A stretch of DNA of 64,000 bases from WHSM01 sp036375165 (GCA_036375165.1 DASUSI010000077.1:1-64000), one strand, 5' to 3'. Shown: positions 42,478-52,173, counted from the stretch's first letter. The notes: generated by a model not told the origin, from the sequence alone. Translations and numbers: made by a program.

Positions 42478-43299
42478 TTGGCAACAATGGCTGGTCCGAC
42501 CGTGGTGCGTCGGCAACTCGGTCGCACCCTGAAGCGGATGCGGACATCCGCCGGGGTCTCGGTGGACCAGGTGGTAGCGCACCGGGAGTTGGGGATCTCC
42601 CGGGCAAAGCTCTACCGGATGGAAGCCGGTCAGCACCCGGTCAAACCACAGGACGTGATGGTGCTCTGCCAGTACCTCGGTACCCCACAGGAGGAGACCA
42701 GGAGACTGGTATCACTCGCACTAGCCACCCAGGCTCCCAGCGACACCGGGATTCCGGCGTGGTTTCAGCTCTTCCGGGACCTGGAGCAGGTGGCCTCCCG
42801 GATCCGGGCGTACGACGGCGAGCTGGTGCCCGGGCTGCTACAGACCGCGGACTACGCCCGCGCGGTGTACCGGGCGACCCGCCCGGAGGAGTCCGAGGAG
42901 GCCGTCGAGCATCAGGTGACACTCCGCATGGAGCGCCAGGAGAGATTTTTCGCCCGTGACCCGGCACCGCAGTTCGTAGCCGTTGTGGACGAGGCGGTGC
43001 TCACCCGCAGAGTGGGCAGCCGGGAAGTGATCCGGGACCAGATCCAGCACCTGCACCGTCTGAACCAGCGGGGAGCCGCCGACATCAGGCTGTTGCCGTT
43101 CGCCGCCGGAGCGCACGCCGCGATGACCGGTGCGTTCCAGATCCTCGACTTCGACGATCCCGAGGACCCCGACCTCGTCTACCTGGAGCCGCACGTTGGA
43201 GGCCGGTACCTGCAGAAATCGGAGGTGACCGCCGAGTACTGCCGCCTCTGGGATCTGGCCTGTGGCACAGCGATACCTCTCAAGGAGTTCTCACGATGA
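42478..43299 (+). CDS. XRE-family transcriptional regulator with DUF5753
   Basis: 273 residues. An N-terminal helix-turn-helix covers about 8-65 (LGRTLKRMRTSAGVSVDQVV...ISRAKLYRMEAG), and the DUF5753 domain covers about 90-265 (LEQVASRIRAYDGELVPGLLQTADYARAV...). This architecture is abundant in Streptomyces-like actinomycetes and nearly always paired with a DUF397 gene, as here. TTG 42478 is chosen because AGGAGG lies eight bases upstream; ATG 42487 is the alternative. The stop overlaps the DUF397 ATG by four bases. DNA target and signal are unknown. Confidence 0.92.
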   Translation: MATMAGPTVVRRQLGRTLKRMRTSAGVSVDQVVAHRELGISRAKLYRMEAGQHPVKPQDVMVLCQYLGTPQEETRRLVSLALATQAPSDTGIPAWFQLFRDLEQVASRIRAYDGELVPGLLQTADYARAVYRATRPEESEEAVEHQVTLRMERQERFFARDPAPQFVAVVDEAVLTRRVGSREVIRDQIQHLHRLNQRGAADIRLLPFAAGAHAAMTGAFQILDFDDPEDPDLVYLEPHVGGRYLQKSEVTAEYCRLWDLACGTAIPLKEFSR

Positions 43300-43499
43300 G
43301 CACCACGCGGTGGGTCAAGGCCCGCAGCAGCGGGGGTAACGGAGGCAATTGCATCGAGTTGCGGCGCAACGGCGAGGTGATCGAGTTGCGGGACAGCAAG
43401 GACGCGGGCGGGCCGGTGCTGCGGTTCTGGCCAGCGGAGCTGAACGCGTTCCTGGACGGTGCCCGCAACGGCGAGTTCGACCACCTGCTCGACCGCTGA
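43296..43499 (+). CDS. DUF397 protein, partner of the XRE regulator
   Basis: 67 residues with the family pattern W-x-K-x-R-S-S (TRWVKARSSGG), CIELRR, IELRDSKD and a WxxELNAFLDG end. DUF397 proteins, including BldB-like small proteins, work with the preceding XRE/DUF5753 protein and resemble antitoxin-like partners; the exact mechanism is open. ATGA overlap indicates coupled translation. Confidence 0.93.
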   Translation: MSTTRWVKARSSGGNGGNCIELRRNGEVIELRDSKDAGGPVLRFWPAELNAFLDGARNGEFDHLLDR

Positions 43500-43566
43500 A
43501 CCACCACACGGGGGCCACAAACCTCGGTTCGCCGCCAATCGACTCGGCGGGTCTTCCACCCGGAGG

Positions 43567-43603
43567 GCCGGGGCCGGTCCCGGGTGAGGGGTCCGACCCC
43601 GGC
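43567..43603. terminator. Hairpin between convergent DUF397 and ino1
   Basis: GCCGGGGCCGG (43567-43577) and CCGACCCCGGC (43593-43603) pair with a single mismatch around a 15-base loop. It lies between two convergent genes and may terminate transcription from both sides. Confidence 0.5.
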
Positions 43604-43610
43604 GAAGGGT

Positions 43611-44690
43611 TCAACGGTCGATCTCGCCGCGGATGAACCTCTCGACCAGCTCCCGCGCCTCGCCGTCCGGATACTGCTCCGGCGGTGACTTCATCAGGTA
43701 GCTCGATGCCGAGAGGATCGGCCCGCCGATCCCTCGGTCAAGCGCCAGCTTCACCGCCCGGATCGCGTCGATGATGATGCCCGCCGAGTTGGGGGAGTCC
43801 CAGACCTCGAGCTTCAGCTCGGCGTTCAACGGCACGTCGCCGAACGCCCGCCCTTCCAGCCGGATGTACGCCCACTTCCGGTCGTCCAGCCACGGGACGT
43901 GGTCGCTGGGACCGATGTGGACGGTGCCCTTGTCCATCTCGTGCGGGATCTGGGACGTGACCGACTGGGTCTTCGAGATCTTCTTCGAAACCAGCCGCTC
44001 GCGTTCCAGCATGTTCATGAAATCCATGTTGCCGCCGAAGTTCAGCTGGTACGTGCGCAGCACCTCCACACCGCGCTCCTCGAACAGCCGGGACAGCACC
44101 CGGTGCACGATCGTCGCGCCGACCTGTGACTTGATGTCGTCACCCACGATCGGAAGGCCCGCCGCGGTGAACTTCGCCGCCCACTCCGGGTCGCTGGCGA
44201 TGAAGACCGGAAGCGCGTTGACGAAGCCGCAGCCCGCGTCGATGGCGCACTGCGCGTAAAACTTGTCCGCCTCCTCCGAGCCCACCGGCAGGTACGACAC
44301 CAGCACGTCGACCTCGGCGGCGCGCAGTGCCACCACCACGTCCACCGCTGCCTCGTCAGACTCCTCGATGGTCTCCCGGTAGTACCGACCGAGCCCGTCC
44401 AGGGTCGGACCCCGCTGCACCGTGACCCCGGTCGGCGCCACGTCGCAGATCTTGATGGTGTTGTTCTCGCTGGCCACGATGGCCTCCGCGAGGTCCCGGC
44501 CGACCTTCTTGGCGTCCACGTCGAACGCCGCGACGACCTCCACGTCGTGTACGTGATAGTCGCCGAACATGACGTGCATCAGGCCGGGTACGCGATCGGC
44601 GGGGTCGGCGTTCCGGTAGTACTCGACGCCCTGGATCAGCGACGAGGCGCAGTTGCCGACACCGACAATGGCGACGCGAACCGAACCCAT
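43611..44690 (-). CDS. ino1: Inositol-3-phosphate synthase
   Basis: NAD-dependent enzyme that makes 1L-myo-inositol 1-phosphate from glucose 6-phosphate, the first step to mycothiol and phosphatidylinositol. 359 residues, the short actinobacterial type. NAD-binding VGVGNCASSLIQG is at residues 10-22; NFGGNMDFMNM, SVTSQIP and DSPNSAGIIID are family signatures. ATG 44690 has AAGGAGG upstream. It lies 20 bases after padR, the same pairing as Rv0046c-Rv0047c, so the PadR protein likely controls it through the operator at 45442. Confidence 0.96.
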   Translation of the reverse strand: MGSVRVAIVGVGNCASSLIQGVEYYRNADPADRVPGLMHVMFGDYHVHDVEVVAAFDVDAKKVGRDLAEAIVASENNTIKICDVAPTGVTVQRGPTLDGLGRYYRETIEESDEAAVDVVVALRAAEVDVLVSYLPVGSEEADKFYAQCAIDAGCGFVNALPVFIASDPEWAAKFTAAGLPIVGDDIKSQVGATIVHRVLSRLFEERGVEVLRTYQLNFGGNMDFMNMLERERLVSKKISKTQSVTSQIPHEMDKGTVHIGPSDHVPWLDDRKWAYIRLEGRAFGDVPLNAELKLEVWDSPNSAGIIIDAIRAVKLALDRGIGGPILSASSYLMKSPPEQYPDGEARELVERFIRGEIDR

Positions 44691-44710
44691 CGCGCGTGCC
44701 TCCTTCTTGG

Positions 44711-45394
44711 TCACGGCCGCCCCGTGCCGCGATCGTCTCGCGGCCCGGTCTGGCCCGGATCATGGTGAGTGGATGGTCTGGTCGAACCGGTGCCCGTCCC
44801 GGATCCGAGGCCACGCGGGCTCCCTGGAGGTTCGATCACGGTCACGGTCGGGGGTTGCCCGGCCCGTTCGGAGGCGATCAGTTCCTCCAACCAGCGCACC
44901 TCCCGGTCGCAGGCCTCCAGACCATGGCGCTGCAACTCCAGGGTGTACTCGTCGAGCCGTTCCGCCGCGCGGGACAGCGTCTCACGCAGGCCCTCCCGCC
45001 GTTCCTCGACCCGGCGCCGCCGGCCCTCCAGGATCCGCAGCCGGGTCGCCGAGTCGGTACGGGCGAAGAACGCGAAATGCACCCCGAAGCCGGGATCCCC
45101 GTACGTCTCCGGCCCGGCCTGGGCGAGCAGGTCCTGGAACCGCTCCTTTCCCTCGGCGGTGAGCCGGTACACGATCTTGCCTCGGCGGCCGGTCAGCGGC
45201 GGCGGCGTGCTCCCCGGATCCGGTGCGTGCTCGGTGATCCACCCGGTCTCCCGCATCCGGCGAAGTGTCGGATAGAGGGAGCCGTAGCTGATCGCGGCAC
45301 GGAATGCCCCGAGCAGTGTGGTGAGCCGCTTGCGTAGTTCGTAGCCGTGCATCGGACCTTCGTGCAGCAGACCGAGGATGGCGAGTTCGAGCAT
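44711..45394 (-). CDS. PadR-family transcriptional regulator
   Basis: 227 residues. The winged-helix PadR domain covers about 1-85 (MLELAILGLLHEGPMHGYELRKRL...SYGSLYPTLRRMRETGWI...KIVYRLTAEG). A helical C-terminal dimerisation domain of the Vir_act_alpha_C type spans about 95-190, and a short disordered tail follows. It heads a two-gene operon with ino1. A perfect 23-bp palindrome 48 bases before its start is the likely operator for autorepression and for inositol-dependent control of ino1; the effector is not known. Confidence 0.93.
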   Translation of the reverse strand: MLELAILGLLHEGPMHGYELRKRLTTLLGAFRAAISYGSLYPTLRRMRETGWITEHAPDPGSTPPPLTGRRGKIVYRLTAEGKERFQDLLAQAGPETYGDPGFGVHFAFFARTDSATRLRILEGRRRRVEERREGLRETLSRAAERLDEYTLELQRHGLEACDREVRWLEELIASERAGQPPTVTVIEPPGSPRGLGSGTGTGSTRPSTHHDPGQTGPRDDRGTGRP

Positions 45395-45441
45395 CTGTCA
45401 CGCCTCCTCAAGCGGTACGGAACACATCTCTGCGCAATGGC

Positions 45442-45464
45442 CGATGTATCGGCCCGATACATCG
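45442..45464. promoter_or_regulatory. Probable PadR operator (perfect palindrome)
   Basis: CGATGTATCG-GCC-CGATACATCG: ten-base arms match perfectly. It contains the ATGT...ACAT half-sites typical of PadR-family operators. It sits 48 bases upstream of padR, where the promoter should be. Confidence 0.75.
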
Positions 45465-45602
45465 AGAGACTATAGAGCAGCGACAAAAGCGGCAACACAG
45501 CGTGCGTTTTGGTGCTGTGAGGTCGTGTAATCGGATGATTTGTCAGGATCTTGTGGTGACTGGCGGGTGCGCAGCGTACGACTGACCGCGTACCCTCGGG
45601 GC

Positions 45603-46007
45603 GTGCGCACCCAGCGGCAGGTGGTCGACTACTCGCTCCAGAAGCGAGCGCTGCTGCGCGAGGTCTACTCCGGCCGCGTCGGTGTGTATGAGGTGTGCGA
45701 CGCCTCCCCGTACCTCAAGAGCGCGGCCAGATATCACGGTGAACAGGCCCAGACCCGCTGCCCGGTGTGTCGCCGCGAGAACCTCTGGCAGGTGCACTAC
45801 ATATACGGGGACGAACTCCGTCACGCCGCGGGGCAGGCCCGTAGCCGGGCCGAGCTTCGCCTCCTGGCCATGACCTACCGTGAGTTCCAGGTGTATGTGG
45901 TGGAGGTCTGCCGCTCCTGCGACTGGAACCATCTCGTCGAGCAGTACCTGCTCGGCCGTGACGGCCTCAGCGAGTCGGACCCGGCCCGCCGTGAGGCGGC
46001 CGAGTGA
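45603..46007 (+). CDS. DUF5318 protein with Cys pairs
   Basis: 134 residues from GTG 45603, starting RTQRQVVDYSLQKRALLREVYSG. Two Cys pairs (CPVC near residue 60 and CRSC near 103) suggest a bound zinc. It matches the actinobacterial family represented by Rv0049 by position, between the ino1/padR pair and the class A PBP gene. No function is known. The start lacks a strong Shine-Dalgarno. Confidence 0.87.
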   Translation: MRTQRQVVDYSLQKRALLREVYSGRVGVYEVCDASPYLKSAARYHGEQAQTRCPVCRRENLWQVHYIYGDELRHAAGQARSRAELRLLAMTYREFQVYVVEVCRSCDWNHLVEQYLLGRDGLSESDPARREAAE

Positions 46008-46128
46008 GGGCTGCGGTTCGGGGTCGAGAAGGTAACCTCGGCCCCAGCGGCAGGATGGCCGTACTCCGACAGCTGGCCACATCCGTACCGGGCGGTGTGC
46101 TTCGACCGCCCCCGACCGGCATGGTGTT

Positions 46129-48588
46129 GTGATGACTGATCCCTATCGCGGTTCGGCCCGGCCACCGGGCTCCCGACGGCGGGGCCACCAGGATGACCAC
46201 CTGGACGGCTTTCTCACTGAACTGTCGAGCCGCGGGTCACGGGGCCGCGCTTCTGTCCCCTCTGGATCGACGGGTGCCGCCCGTTCGCCCGTTGGCCGCG
46301 CCTCCGTGGGCAGCGGCTCGGTGGGTCACACGGGCTACGACGAGCGCACCGCGATGGCCGGCCGCGCCTCGGTCGGCCGGTCTCCGGTCAGCGGTGGCCC
46401 CGGGTACCCCCCGACGGGCCCGGACAATCCGTACGGACCCGGCCGTCCCAGCCGGATGGACCGGCACCGCAGACATGATCCCGATGAACTGGCCCGCAAG
46501 CAGAACCGGCAACGGAAGCTGATCGCGCTGGCAGCGGTGGCGTTCATGCTGCTCGGGTTCGTGGTGCTCGCCGGTACCTACTTCGTGGTCAGTGTGCCGG
46601 CGCCCAAGGACCTCGCGAAGCTCAGTGAGAACTCCAGAATCCTGTCGTCGAACGGCAAGCTGCTCGCCAAGGTGGGCACCGAGAACCGCAAGTACGTGCC
46701 GATCAGCAAGATTCCCGCGTACGTCCAGCACGCCGTGGTGACCGCGGAGGACCGCAGCTTCTACACCAACTCCGGCATCGACGTGAAAGGCATCATCCGG
46801 GCCGCCTGGAACAACGTCACCGACGACGACGTCGAGGGCGCGTCCACCATCACCCAGCAGTACGTCCGCAACGCGCTTGACCTGACGCGCGAACAGTCGT
46901 ACACCCGAAAGCTCAAAGAAGCGGTGATGGCGGTCAAGCTCAGCCAGCAGAAGTCCAAGGACGAGGTCCTGGAGGGCTACCTCAACACCATCTACTTCGG
47001 ACGCAACGCGTACGGGATCGGGGCCGCCGCGGAGGCTTACTTCGGTAAGTCGGCCGAGAAGCTCACCGAGGCGGAAGGCGCCCTGCTCGCCACGGTGATC
47101 AAGAACCCGTCCGGATACGACCCGGCCAACCGTCCGGACCGCGCCGAGGAACGGTGGCGCTGGGTGCTCGACAGCATGGTCGAAGTGAACTGGTTGGACC
47201 CACAGAAGGCCTCGGCTGCCAAGTTCCCGAAGACCCGGTCGGCCAAGGAAGCCACCGGCGCCCAGGCCGGCCTGAACAAGCCGACCGGGAACGTCGTGAA
47301 GTACGTCGTGCAGGAGCTTGAGAAGGCCGGGATCAGCGAGCAGGAGCTCTACACCGGCGGTTACACCGTCCACACCACGATTCACACGAAGGCCCAGCGG
47401 GCCGCCGAGCAGGCCGTCGCGACGGTGCTCAAGGGCCAGTCGAAGAAGCTCACGGCCGCTCTGGTCGGGGTGCAGCCCGGGACTGGTCGGGTGCTCGCCT
47501 ACTACGGCAGCCAGCAGGGCGTGGTCGGCTGGGACAACGCCGCGGCCAGGCACCAGCCCGGATCCTCGTTCAAGGCGTACGTGCTCGCCGCCGCGCTGGA
47601 AAACGACGTCTCAGTGAAGTCGTACTGGGACGGCTCCTCGCCACAGGAGTTCCCGGACCGTGAGAAGCCGGTCCGCAACTCGGAGAACAACAACCGGTGC
47701 CCGCGGTGCACCCTGGAACAGGCCACCGTGATGTCGCTGAACACCGCGTACTACGCGGTCACCTCTGAGGTCGGCAAGGAGAAGGTCATCGGGCTGGCCA
47801 ACAAGGCGGGCATCCGCACCATGAAGCGGGACAGCACCGACGAGGTGGTCAGACTCGACGAGCCGGGTGCCGCCCGCAAGTTCGGAAACGAGGTCGGGAT
47901 CGGGCAGTACCCGATATCCGTGCTGGACAATGCCAACGGCTTCGCGACATTCGCCGCCGGGGGCGTCGCCGCCACGGCCCACTTCGTGGACAAGGTGATG
48001 CGGGACGAGCAGGTGTTGTTCAAGAGCGAACTGGAGACCGCCCAGGCGTTCAGCAGAGACACCGCCGCCGATGCCACGTACGTGCTGCGGAAGGTGGTTT
48101 CCGCGGGCAGCGACGACCTGATCGGAGGCCGGCCCTCCGCCGGTAAGACCGGCACCTGGCAGTACCGGGACACCGACGACAACGCCCACGCCTGGATGGC
48201 CGGCTACACACCCCAGATGGCTGCCGCCGTCTGGATGGGCCGGAGCGGTGCCGAAGGGGCCCTGGTGACCAGGGACGGATTGCGGATCTACGGTTCCGGC
48301 CTGCCCGCGGAGATCTGGAAGGCGTTCATGAACGGGGCGCTGGACGGCAGGCAGATCGAGCAGTTCCCCGAGCCGGTCTTCGGCGGTGACGAGAGCGCCG
48401 GAAACCTGCAGTCACCGACCCCGGAACCGTCACTCCACAAGCCTGACAAGCCGGAAAACCCCAAGCCGCCCGGTGGCGGTGGTGGTCCTGGACCCAAGCC
48501 GACGTACAGCCCGCAGCCGCTGCCCAGCCCGACGCCGACGGAGTCCTGCAACGACCCGCTCAACCCGAAATGTAATTCGGGTGGCTAG
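46129..48588 (+). CDS. ponA: Bifunctional class A penicillin-binding protein (PonA-type)
   Basis: Polymerises and cross-links peptidoglycan outside the membrane. 819 residues: a cytoplasmic Gly/Arg/Ser-rich tail (1 to about 128), a membrane anchor (about 131-153), and a GT51 glycosyltransferase domain with the catalytic Glu in TAEDRSF (near 205) and GASTITQQYVRN. The transpeptidase domain has SxxK in SSFK (near 479), SLN (near 536) and KTGT (near 673), and a Pro-rich extracellular tail follows. All catalytic motifs are present. The start may be GTG 46129 or the adjacent ATG 46132. Syntenic with Rv0050 (ponA1). A strong terminator follows. Confidence 0.95.
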   Translation: MMTDPYRGSARPPGSRRRGHQDDHLDGFLTELSSRGSRGRASVPSGSTGAARSPVGRASVGSGSVGHTGYDERTAMAGRASVGRSPVSGGPGYPPTGPDNPYGPGRPSRMDRHRRHDPDELARKQNRQRKLIALAAVAFMLLGFVVLAGTYFVVSVPAPKDLAKLSENSRILSSNGKLLAKVGTENRKYVPISKIPAYVQHAVVTAEDRSFYTNSGIDVKGIIRAAWNNVTDDDVEGASTITQQYVRNALDLTREQSYTRKLKEAVMAVKLSQQKSKDEVLEGYLNTIYFGRNAYGIGAAAEAYFGKSAEKLTEAEGALLATVIKNPSGYDPANRPDRAEERWRWVLDSMVEVNWLDPQKASAAKFPKTRSAKEATGAQAGLNKPTGNVVKYVVQELEKAGISEQELYTGGYTVHTTIHTKAQRAAEQAVATVLKGQSKKLTAALVGVQPGTGRVLAYYGSQQGVVGWDNAAARHQPGSSFKAYVLAAALENDVSVKSYWDGSSPQEFPDREKPVRNSENNNRCPRCTLEQATVMSLNTAYYAVTSEVGKEKVIGLANKAGIRTMKRDSTDEVVRLDEPGAARKFGNEVGIGQYPISVLDNANGFATFAAGGVAATAHFVDKVMRDEQVLFKSELETAQAFSRDTAADATYVLRKVVSAGSDDLIGGRPSAGKTGTWQYRDTDDNAHAWMAGYTPQMAAAVWMGRSGAEGALVTRDGLRIYGSGLPAEIWKAFMNGALDGRQIEQFPEPVFGGDESAGNLQSPTPEPSLHKPDKPENPKPPGGGGGPGPKPTYSPQPLPSPTPTESCNDPLNPKCNSGG

Positions 48589-48602
48589 CGTCCCACTGTG
48601 TT

Positions 48603-48650
48603 GATCATTCCCTTCGCGGACGTCTGAGCGTCCCCGCGGAGGGCATGATC
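48603..48650 (+). terminator. Intrinsic terminator after ponA
   Basis: A long stem pairs GATCAT-CCCT-CGCGGACG with CGTCC-CGCG-AGGG-ATGATC, with small internal bulges and a six-base loop, immediately followed by TTTT (48651-48654). It is the only terminator in the window with a good T-run. Confidence 0.85.
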
Positions 48651-48728
48651 TTTTCCGCGCGACCCCTGGAGTCCGTCACGGCTTGTGGGGGCCGCCACGT
48701 CGTCGCGGGATACGGCAGGATGCCATCC

Positions 48729-50195
48729 ATGGAGCGGCGGACCGAGGGACTCGGCATGATCGATCATCCGGCGGAACACGACGGACTGCTACGTGGGCTG
48801 TCCGAACCGTTCGGCGGCCCGCTCGGACACCATGCCGCCGAACCCCGGCGTCGGTTCTGGACGCCGGTTCGGATCGTGCTCGCCCTCGCCGCGCTGCTGT
48901 TCGCGATCCACTGGATCCAGAAGTCGCCGTGCCAGGACGGTGCCTGGGTCGACCTGGAGCAGTACCGCAAGTTCTGCTACACCGACGTACTCGCGCTGTA
49001 CTACGCCGAGGGCCTGGCGGACGGAAAAGTGCCCTACCTGGACCACGCCGTGGAGTACCCGGTGCTCACCGGCGCGTTCATGGGCGTGATCGGGCTCCCG
49101 GTGAACGCGCTCAGCGGGTCCGTGCCGGACATGAACCAAGGCCAGTGGTTCTACAACATCAACGCCCTGGCACTGTCCATACTCGGTCTCGCGACCGTCG
49201 GGGCGATCCTCGCGATGCGCCGGGGCAGGCCCTGGGATGCCGCGATGGTGGCACTCGCCCCAGGGGTCCTGGTCTCCGCGACGGTGAACTGGGACCTGCT
49301 GGTGATCGCGTTGACCACGTTCGCACTGTATGCCTGGTCGCGTTCCCGGCCGGCGCTCGCCGGGGTGCTACTCGGACTCGCGGTAGCGGCCAAGTTCTAC
49401 CCGCTGTTCCTGGTCGGGCCGCTGTTTCTGCTGGGACTCCGGGGTCGCCGGCTGGAGCAGGTGGGCATCGCGTTCGGCGCCGCCGCGCTGACCTGGACGG
49501 CTGTCAACGCGCCGGTGGCCATGCTGTGGCGGGAGTCGTGGCTGCGGTTCTTCGAGTTCAGCTCGGAACGCGCGGTGGACTGGGGCACCCTGTGGTACGT
49601 CGGGCAGCACTTCCCCGGCGGTGACCGGCCCGGTTTCCAACTGTTCCACTGGATCGCCGGCACCCCGTCCCGACTCAACACCGCCTGGGTGCTGTTGTTC
49701 GCGCTCGGATGCGCCGGCATCGCGGCGCTGACCTTCCTCGCCCCCCGCCGCCCCCGGTTGGGCCAGCTGGCGTTCCTCGTCATCGCCTGTTTCCTGCTCG
49801 TCAACAAGGTCTGGTCACAGCAGTTCGTGCTCTGGCTGATCCCGCTCGCGGTGCTGGCCCGCCCCCGGTGGGGTGCCTTCCTGGCCTGGCAGGCGGCTGA
49901 GCTGTGCTACTTCCTCGCCTTCTACGGCGAACTGTTGATGGCCAGCAACCAACCGGTGTTCCCGGAGTGGGTTTTCGTCCTGGCGTCGTTGGGCCGGATG
50001 ATCACACTGGCCTTGCTGGTGGTACTGGTGGCACGCGAGATCCTGCGTCCTGAACTGGACGTGGTGCGGGCCCGTGGTGTCGACGACCCGGACGGCGGAC
50101 CCCTCGACGGGGCGTCGGACGCCGGGTGGGTGTCCGCGCTGCGAAGCTGGGTGACCGGAGGTCCCGGACGAGCCGTGGCGGCGGCCAGGACCTGA
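48729..50195 (+). CDS. GT87-type polyprenol-linked mannosyltransferase-like membrane protein
   Basis: 488 residues from ATG 48729 (alternatives ATG 48720 and ATG 48756). About ten hydrophobic segments. The first outside loop has an acidic motif VDLEQYRKFCYTDVLALY and YPVLTG, characteristic of GT-C enzymes of family GT87/DUF2029, which use polyprenyl-phosphate sugars. The syntenic mycobacterial gene is Rv0051. It probably adds mannose to an envelope glycoconjugate; donor and acceptor are not shown by the sequence. It converges with the next membrane protein. Confidence 0.8.
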   Translation: MERRTEGLGMIDHPAEHDGLLRGLSEPFGGPLGHHAAEPRRRFWTPVRIVLALAALLFAIHWIQKSPCQDGAWVDLEQYRKFCYTDVLALYYAEGLADGKVPYLDHAVEYPVLTGAFMGVIGLPVNALSGSVPDMNQGQWFYNINALALSILGLATVGAILAMRRGRPWDAAMVALAPGVLVSATVNWDLLVIALTTFALYAWSRSRPALAGVLLGLAVAAKFYPLFLVGPLFLLGLRGRRLEQVGIAFGAAALTWTAVNAPVAMLWRESWLRFFEFSSERAVDWGTLWYVGQHFPGGDRPGFQLFHWIAGTPSRLNTAWVLLFALGCAGIAALTFLAPRRPRLGQLAFLVIACFLLVNKVWSQQFVLWLIPLAVLARPRWGAFLAWQAAELCYFLAFYGELLMASNQPVFPEWVFVLASLGRMITLALLVVLVAREILRPELDVVRARGVDDPDGGPLDGASDAGWVSALRSWVTGGPGRAVAAART

Positions 50196-50226
50196 TCGCC
50201 AGTTGATCTTTCCGAGCGGCGGGTCC

Positions 50227-52173
50227 TCAGCCGATTGTGAAGATCACGACGTCACCGGATTCCTGCCGGGTGACCCCGCTGCCATCCACCGGAGCGTCGA
50301 GAGCGTGCTCCCACGGCGTACCCACCACCTGGCGACGCAGTACGATCACCGTCCGGACGCCGAGTTCCCGCAGGTAGGCGACGCTGGCGGGGTCCGGAAA
50401 ATTCACTGTGGACTGCCGCACCTGCTGCAACCTCTTGGGAATGAACCCGCTGCCACCGTTCACGATGCGTGGGAATCCGTCGGTGGACCACAGCATCACC
50501 GCCTGGTCCTCAAGCTGTCCCGACGGAAGCACCAGCACCGGATCCGACACCTCACGCATCACCACCGGGGAGCGGGGCACCTCCGGGTGGGGGGTCGCGT
50601 TGAGTCCCTCCGCCAGCACCAGCAGCACTGGCACCACCATCACGAGACGTAGCGGTAGAGCCGGCCGGGTCGGGATCCGGTGGTCGACGTGGGCCGCGTC
50701 GGCAGCTTCCTGGGCCCGTGCGGCGAACCCACCGACCGCCCCCGCCGCCAGGATGGCGAGCAACAGCGTGGTCCAGATGACGAACCGACCCGGGGTCCGG
50801 ATGCCGTCCCAGCCCGGCAGGTACCGGAACAGCAGCAGGTAGCCGTACTCACCGCCGAGGAAGCTGGTACCCATCCCGAGTACCACGGTGATGGCGACGC
50901 CCAGTACCAGCAGGATCCGCTGCCGTACCGTCCAGATCGACAGGAACAGCCCGGCGACCGCGAGCCCGAGCAGCACCAGGCCGGGCAGCATCGTCATCTC
51001 CGCCGGGAACTGGAGCGTGGCACGTGCCGGAGCGTGCGCCGCCCCCCACGGCAGGGACTCCGCCGGCGCGGTGAGATACCCCCGCAGCGGCGGTGAATAC
51101 CAGGTCAGCTCCTGCTCAGTCCGTCGGGCGTACGGGTGTTCCGCGAGCACCCGCAGGTAGGGCTGGGCCAGGGCGAGGCTGACCCCGGCGAAGACCAGGC
51201 CGCCAGCCAGGTCGCACACCAGCAACCAGAGCGGGAACGCCCGGCGACGCCGCATGACCAGGCAGATCAGCCAGCCCACCGCGGCGGTCACAGTGACCAG
51301 CAGCAGCACGTAGACGAACGGCAGCCCGATCCCGAAACCCAGCGACACCTGCCAGCCGGCGACCAGCCAGCCGGCGAACGCCCAACCCGGTTTCACCCGC
51401 TCCGGCCGGTAGCCGTACCGCAGCGACCAGCCGTGACCTCGCGCCAGCATCGCCAGGGCGAGCGCGATCCCGCCGGTGGACAGCACGTGCATGTGGCCCG
51501 CCTGGGACAGCCGCCACGGTGCGTACGCGAAGGCGGCCCCGGCCACCGCCGCACCCGGCCAGCGGGTGCCGAGTTGCCGCACCAGGGCGTACCCGCCGAG
51601 GAACGCGAGTCCGTGCAGCAGGACGAACAGAATGTTGTAGCGCAGCACCGCCACGTCCTGACCGGAGCCGAGCAGGCCGAACGGCGCGTATCCGAGGAGG
51701 CTGTCGCTGAAGGCGTAGCCGCGTGACTCCGGGTGGAAGGCGTTCCCGTTCCAGAGGTTCAGCGGGTCGGTGAGCAGCGCGTGACCGGCCCATGCCACCT
51801 GCCACGCCTGCAGCAGCGGGTCGTAAATGTCCTGAGGGATGGTACGGGTCGGCTGCCGCAGGGTCGGCCAGGTCATCAGCCCGGCGATCGCCAGGCTCAG
51901 GACGCTCACGACGGTCCATTCGTGTACCCAGAACCGCCAGACCCGCCCGGCGGCCCGGCGCAGCCTGCCGGCCGGAGGGGGATCCTGGACGACGCCGTCG
52001 CTGTCGGCGAAACGTTCCCACCGTTCCAGTTCGACCGGCTCCGCTGGCTCAGCCGGGTCGGAGTCGCCCTGCGTCGCGGACTCCGGCTCGTCGGTGGCCT
52101 GCGGGTCCTCTGGTGCCCCGGCGGCGGTCTGGGACCGGTCCTCCCGGGTCGCTTCGCTTTCCCCCGTTACCAA
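50227..52173 (-). CDS. Large polytopic membrane protein, GT-C glycosyltransferase-like
   Basis: 648 residues starting at TTG 52173, chosen because AGGAGG lies seven bases upstream. An acidic cytoplasmic N-terminus (about 70 residues) precedes ten or more membrane segments and a soluble C-terminal domain of about 130 residues (EVSDPVLVLPSGQLEDQAVMLW...). The first outer loop has Asp in TIPQDIYDPLLQAWQVAW, as expected of a GT-C metal or donor site, and HPESRGYAFSDSLLG. I infer a lipid-linked sugar transferase without a known substrate. It lies 23 bases downstream of the endonuclease IV-like gene. Confidence 0.75.
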   Translation of the reverse strand: MVTGESEATREDRSQTAAGAPEDPQATDEPESATQGDSDPAEPAEPVELERWERFADSDGVVQDPPPAGRLRRAAGRVWRFWVHEWTVVSVLSLAIAGLMTWPTLRQPTRTIPQDIYDPLLQAWQVAWAGHALLTDPLNLWNGNAFHPESRGYAFSDSLLGYAPFGLLGSGQDVAVLRYNILFVLLHGLAFLGGYALVRQLGTRWPGAAVAGAAFAYAPWRLSQAGHMHVLSTGGIALALAMLARGHGWSLRYGYRPERVKPGWAFAGWLVAGWQVSLGFGIGLPFVYVLLLVTVTAAVGWLICLVMRRRRAFPLWLLVCDLAGGLVFAGVSLALAQPYLRVLAEHPYARRTEQELTWYSPPLRGYLTAPAESLPWGAAHAPARATLQFPAEMTMLPGLVLLGLAVAGLFLSIWTVRQRILLVLGVAITVVLGMGTSFLGGEYGYLLLFRYLPGWDGIRTPGRFVIWTTLLLAILAAGAVGGFAARAQEAADAAHVDHRIPTRPALPLRLVMVVPVLLVLAEGLNATPHPEVPRSPVVMREVSDPVLVLPSGQLEDQAVMLWSTDGFPRIVNGGSGFIPKRLQQVRQSTVNFPDPASVAYLRELGVRTVIVLRRQVVGTPWEHALDAPVDGSGVTRQESGDVVIFTIG

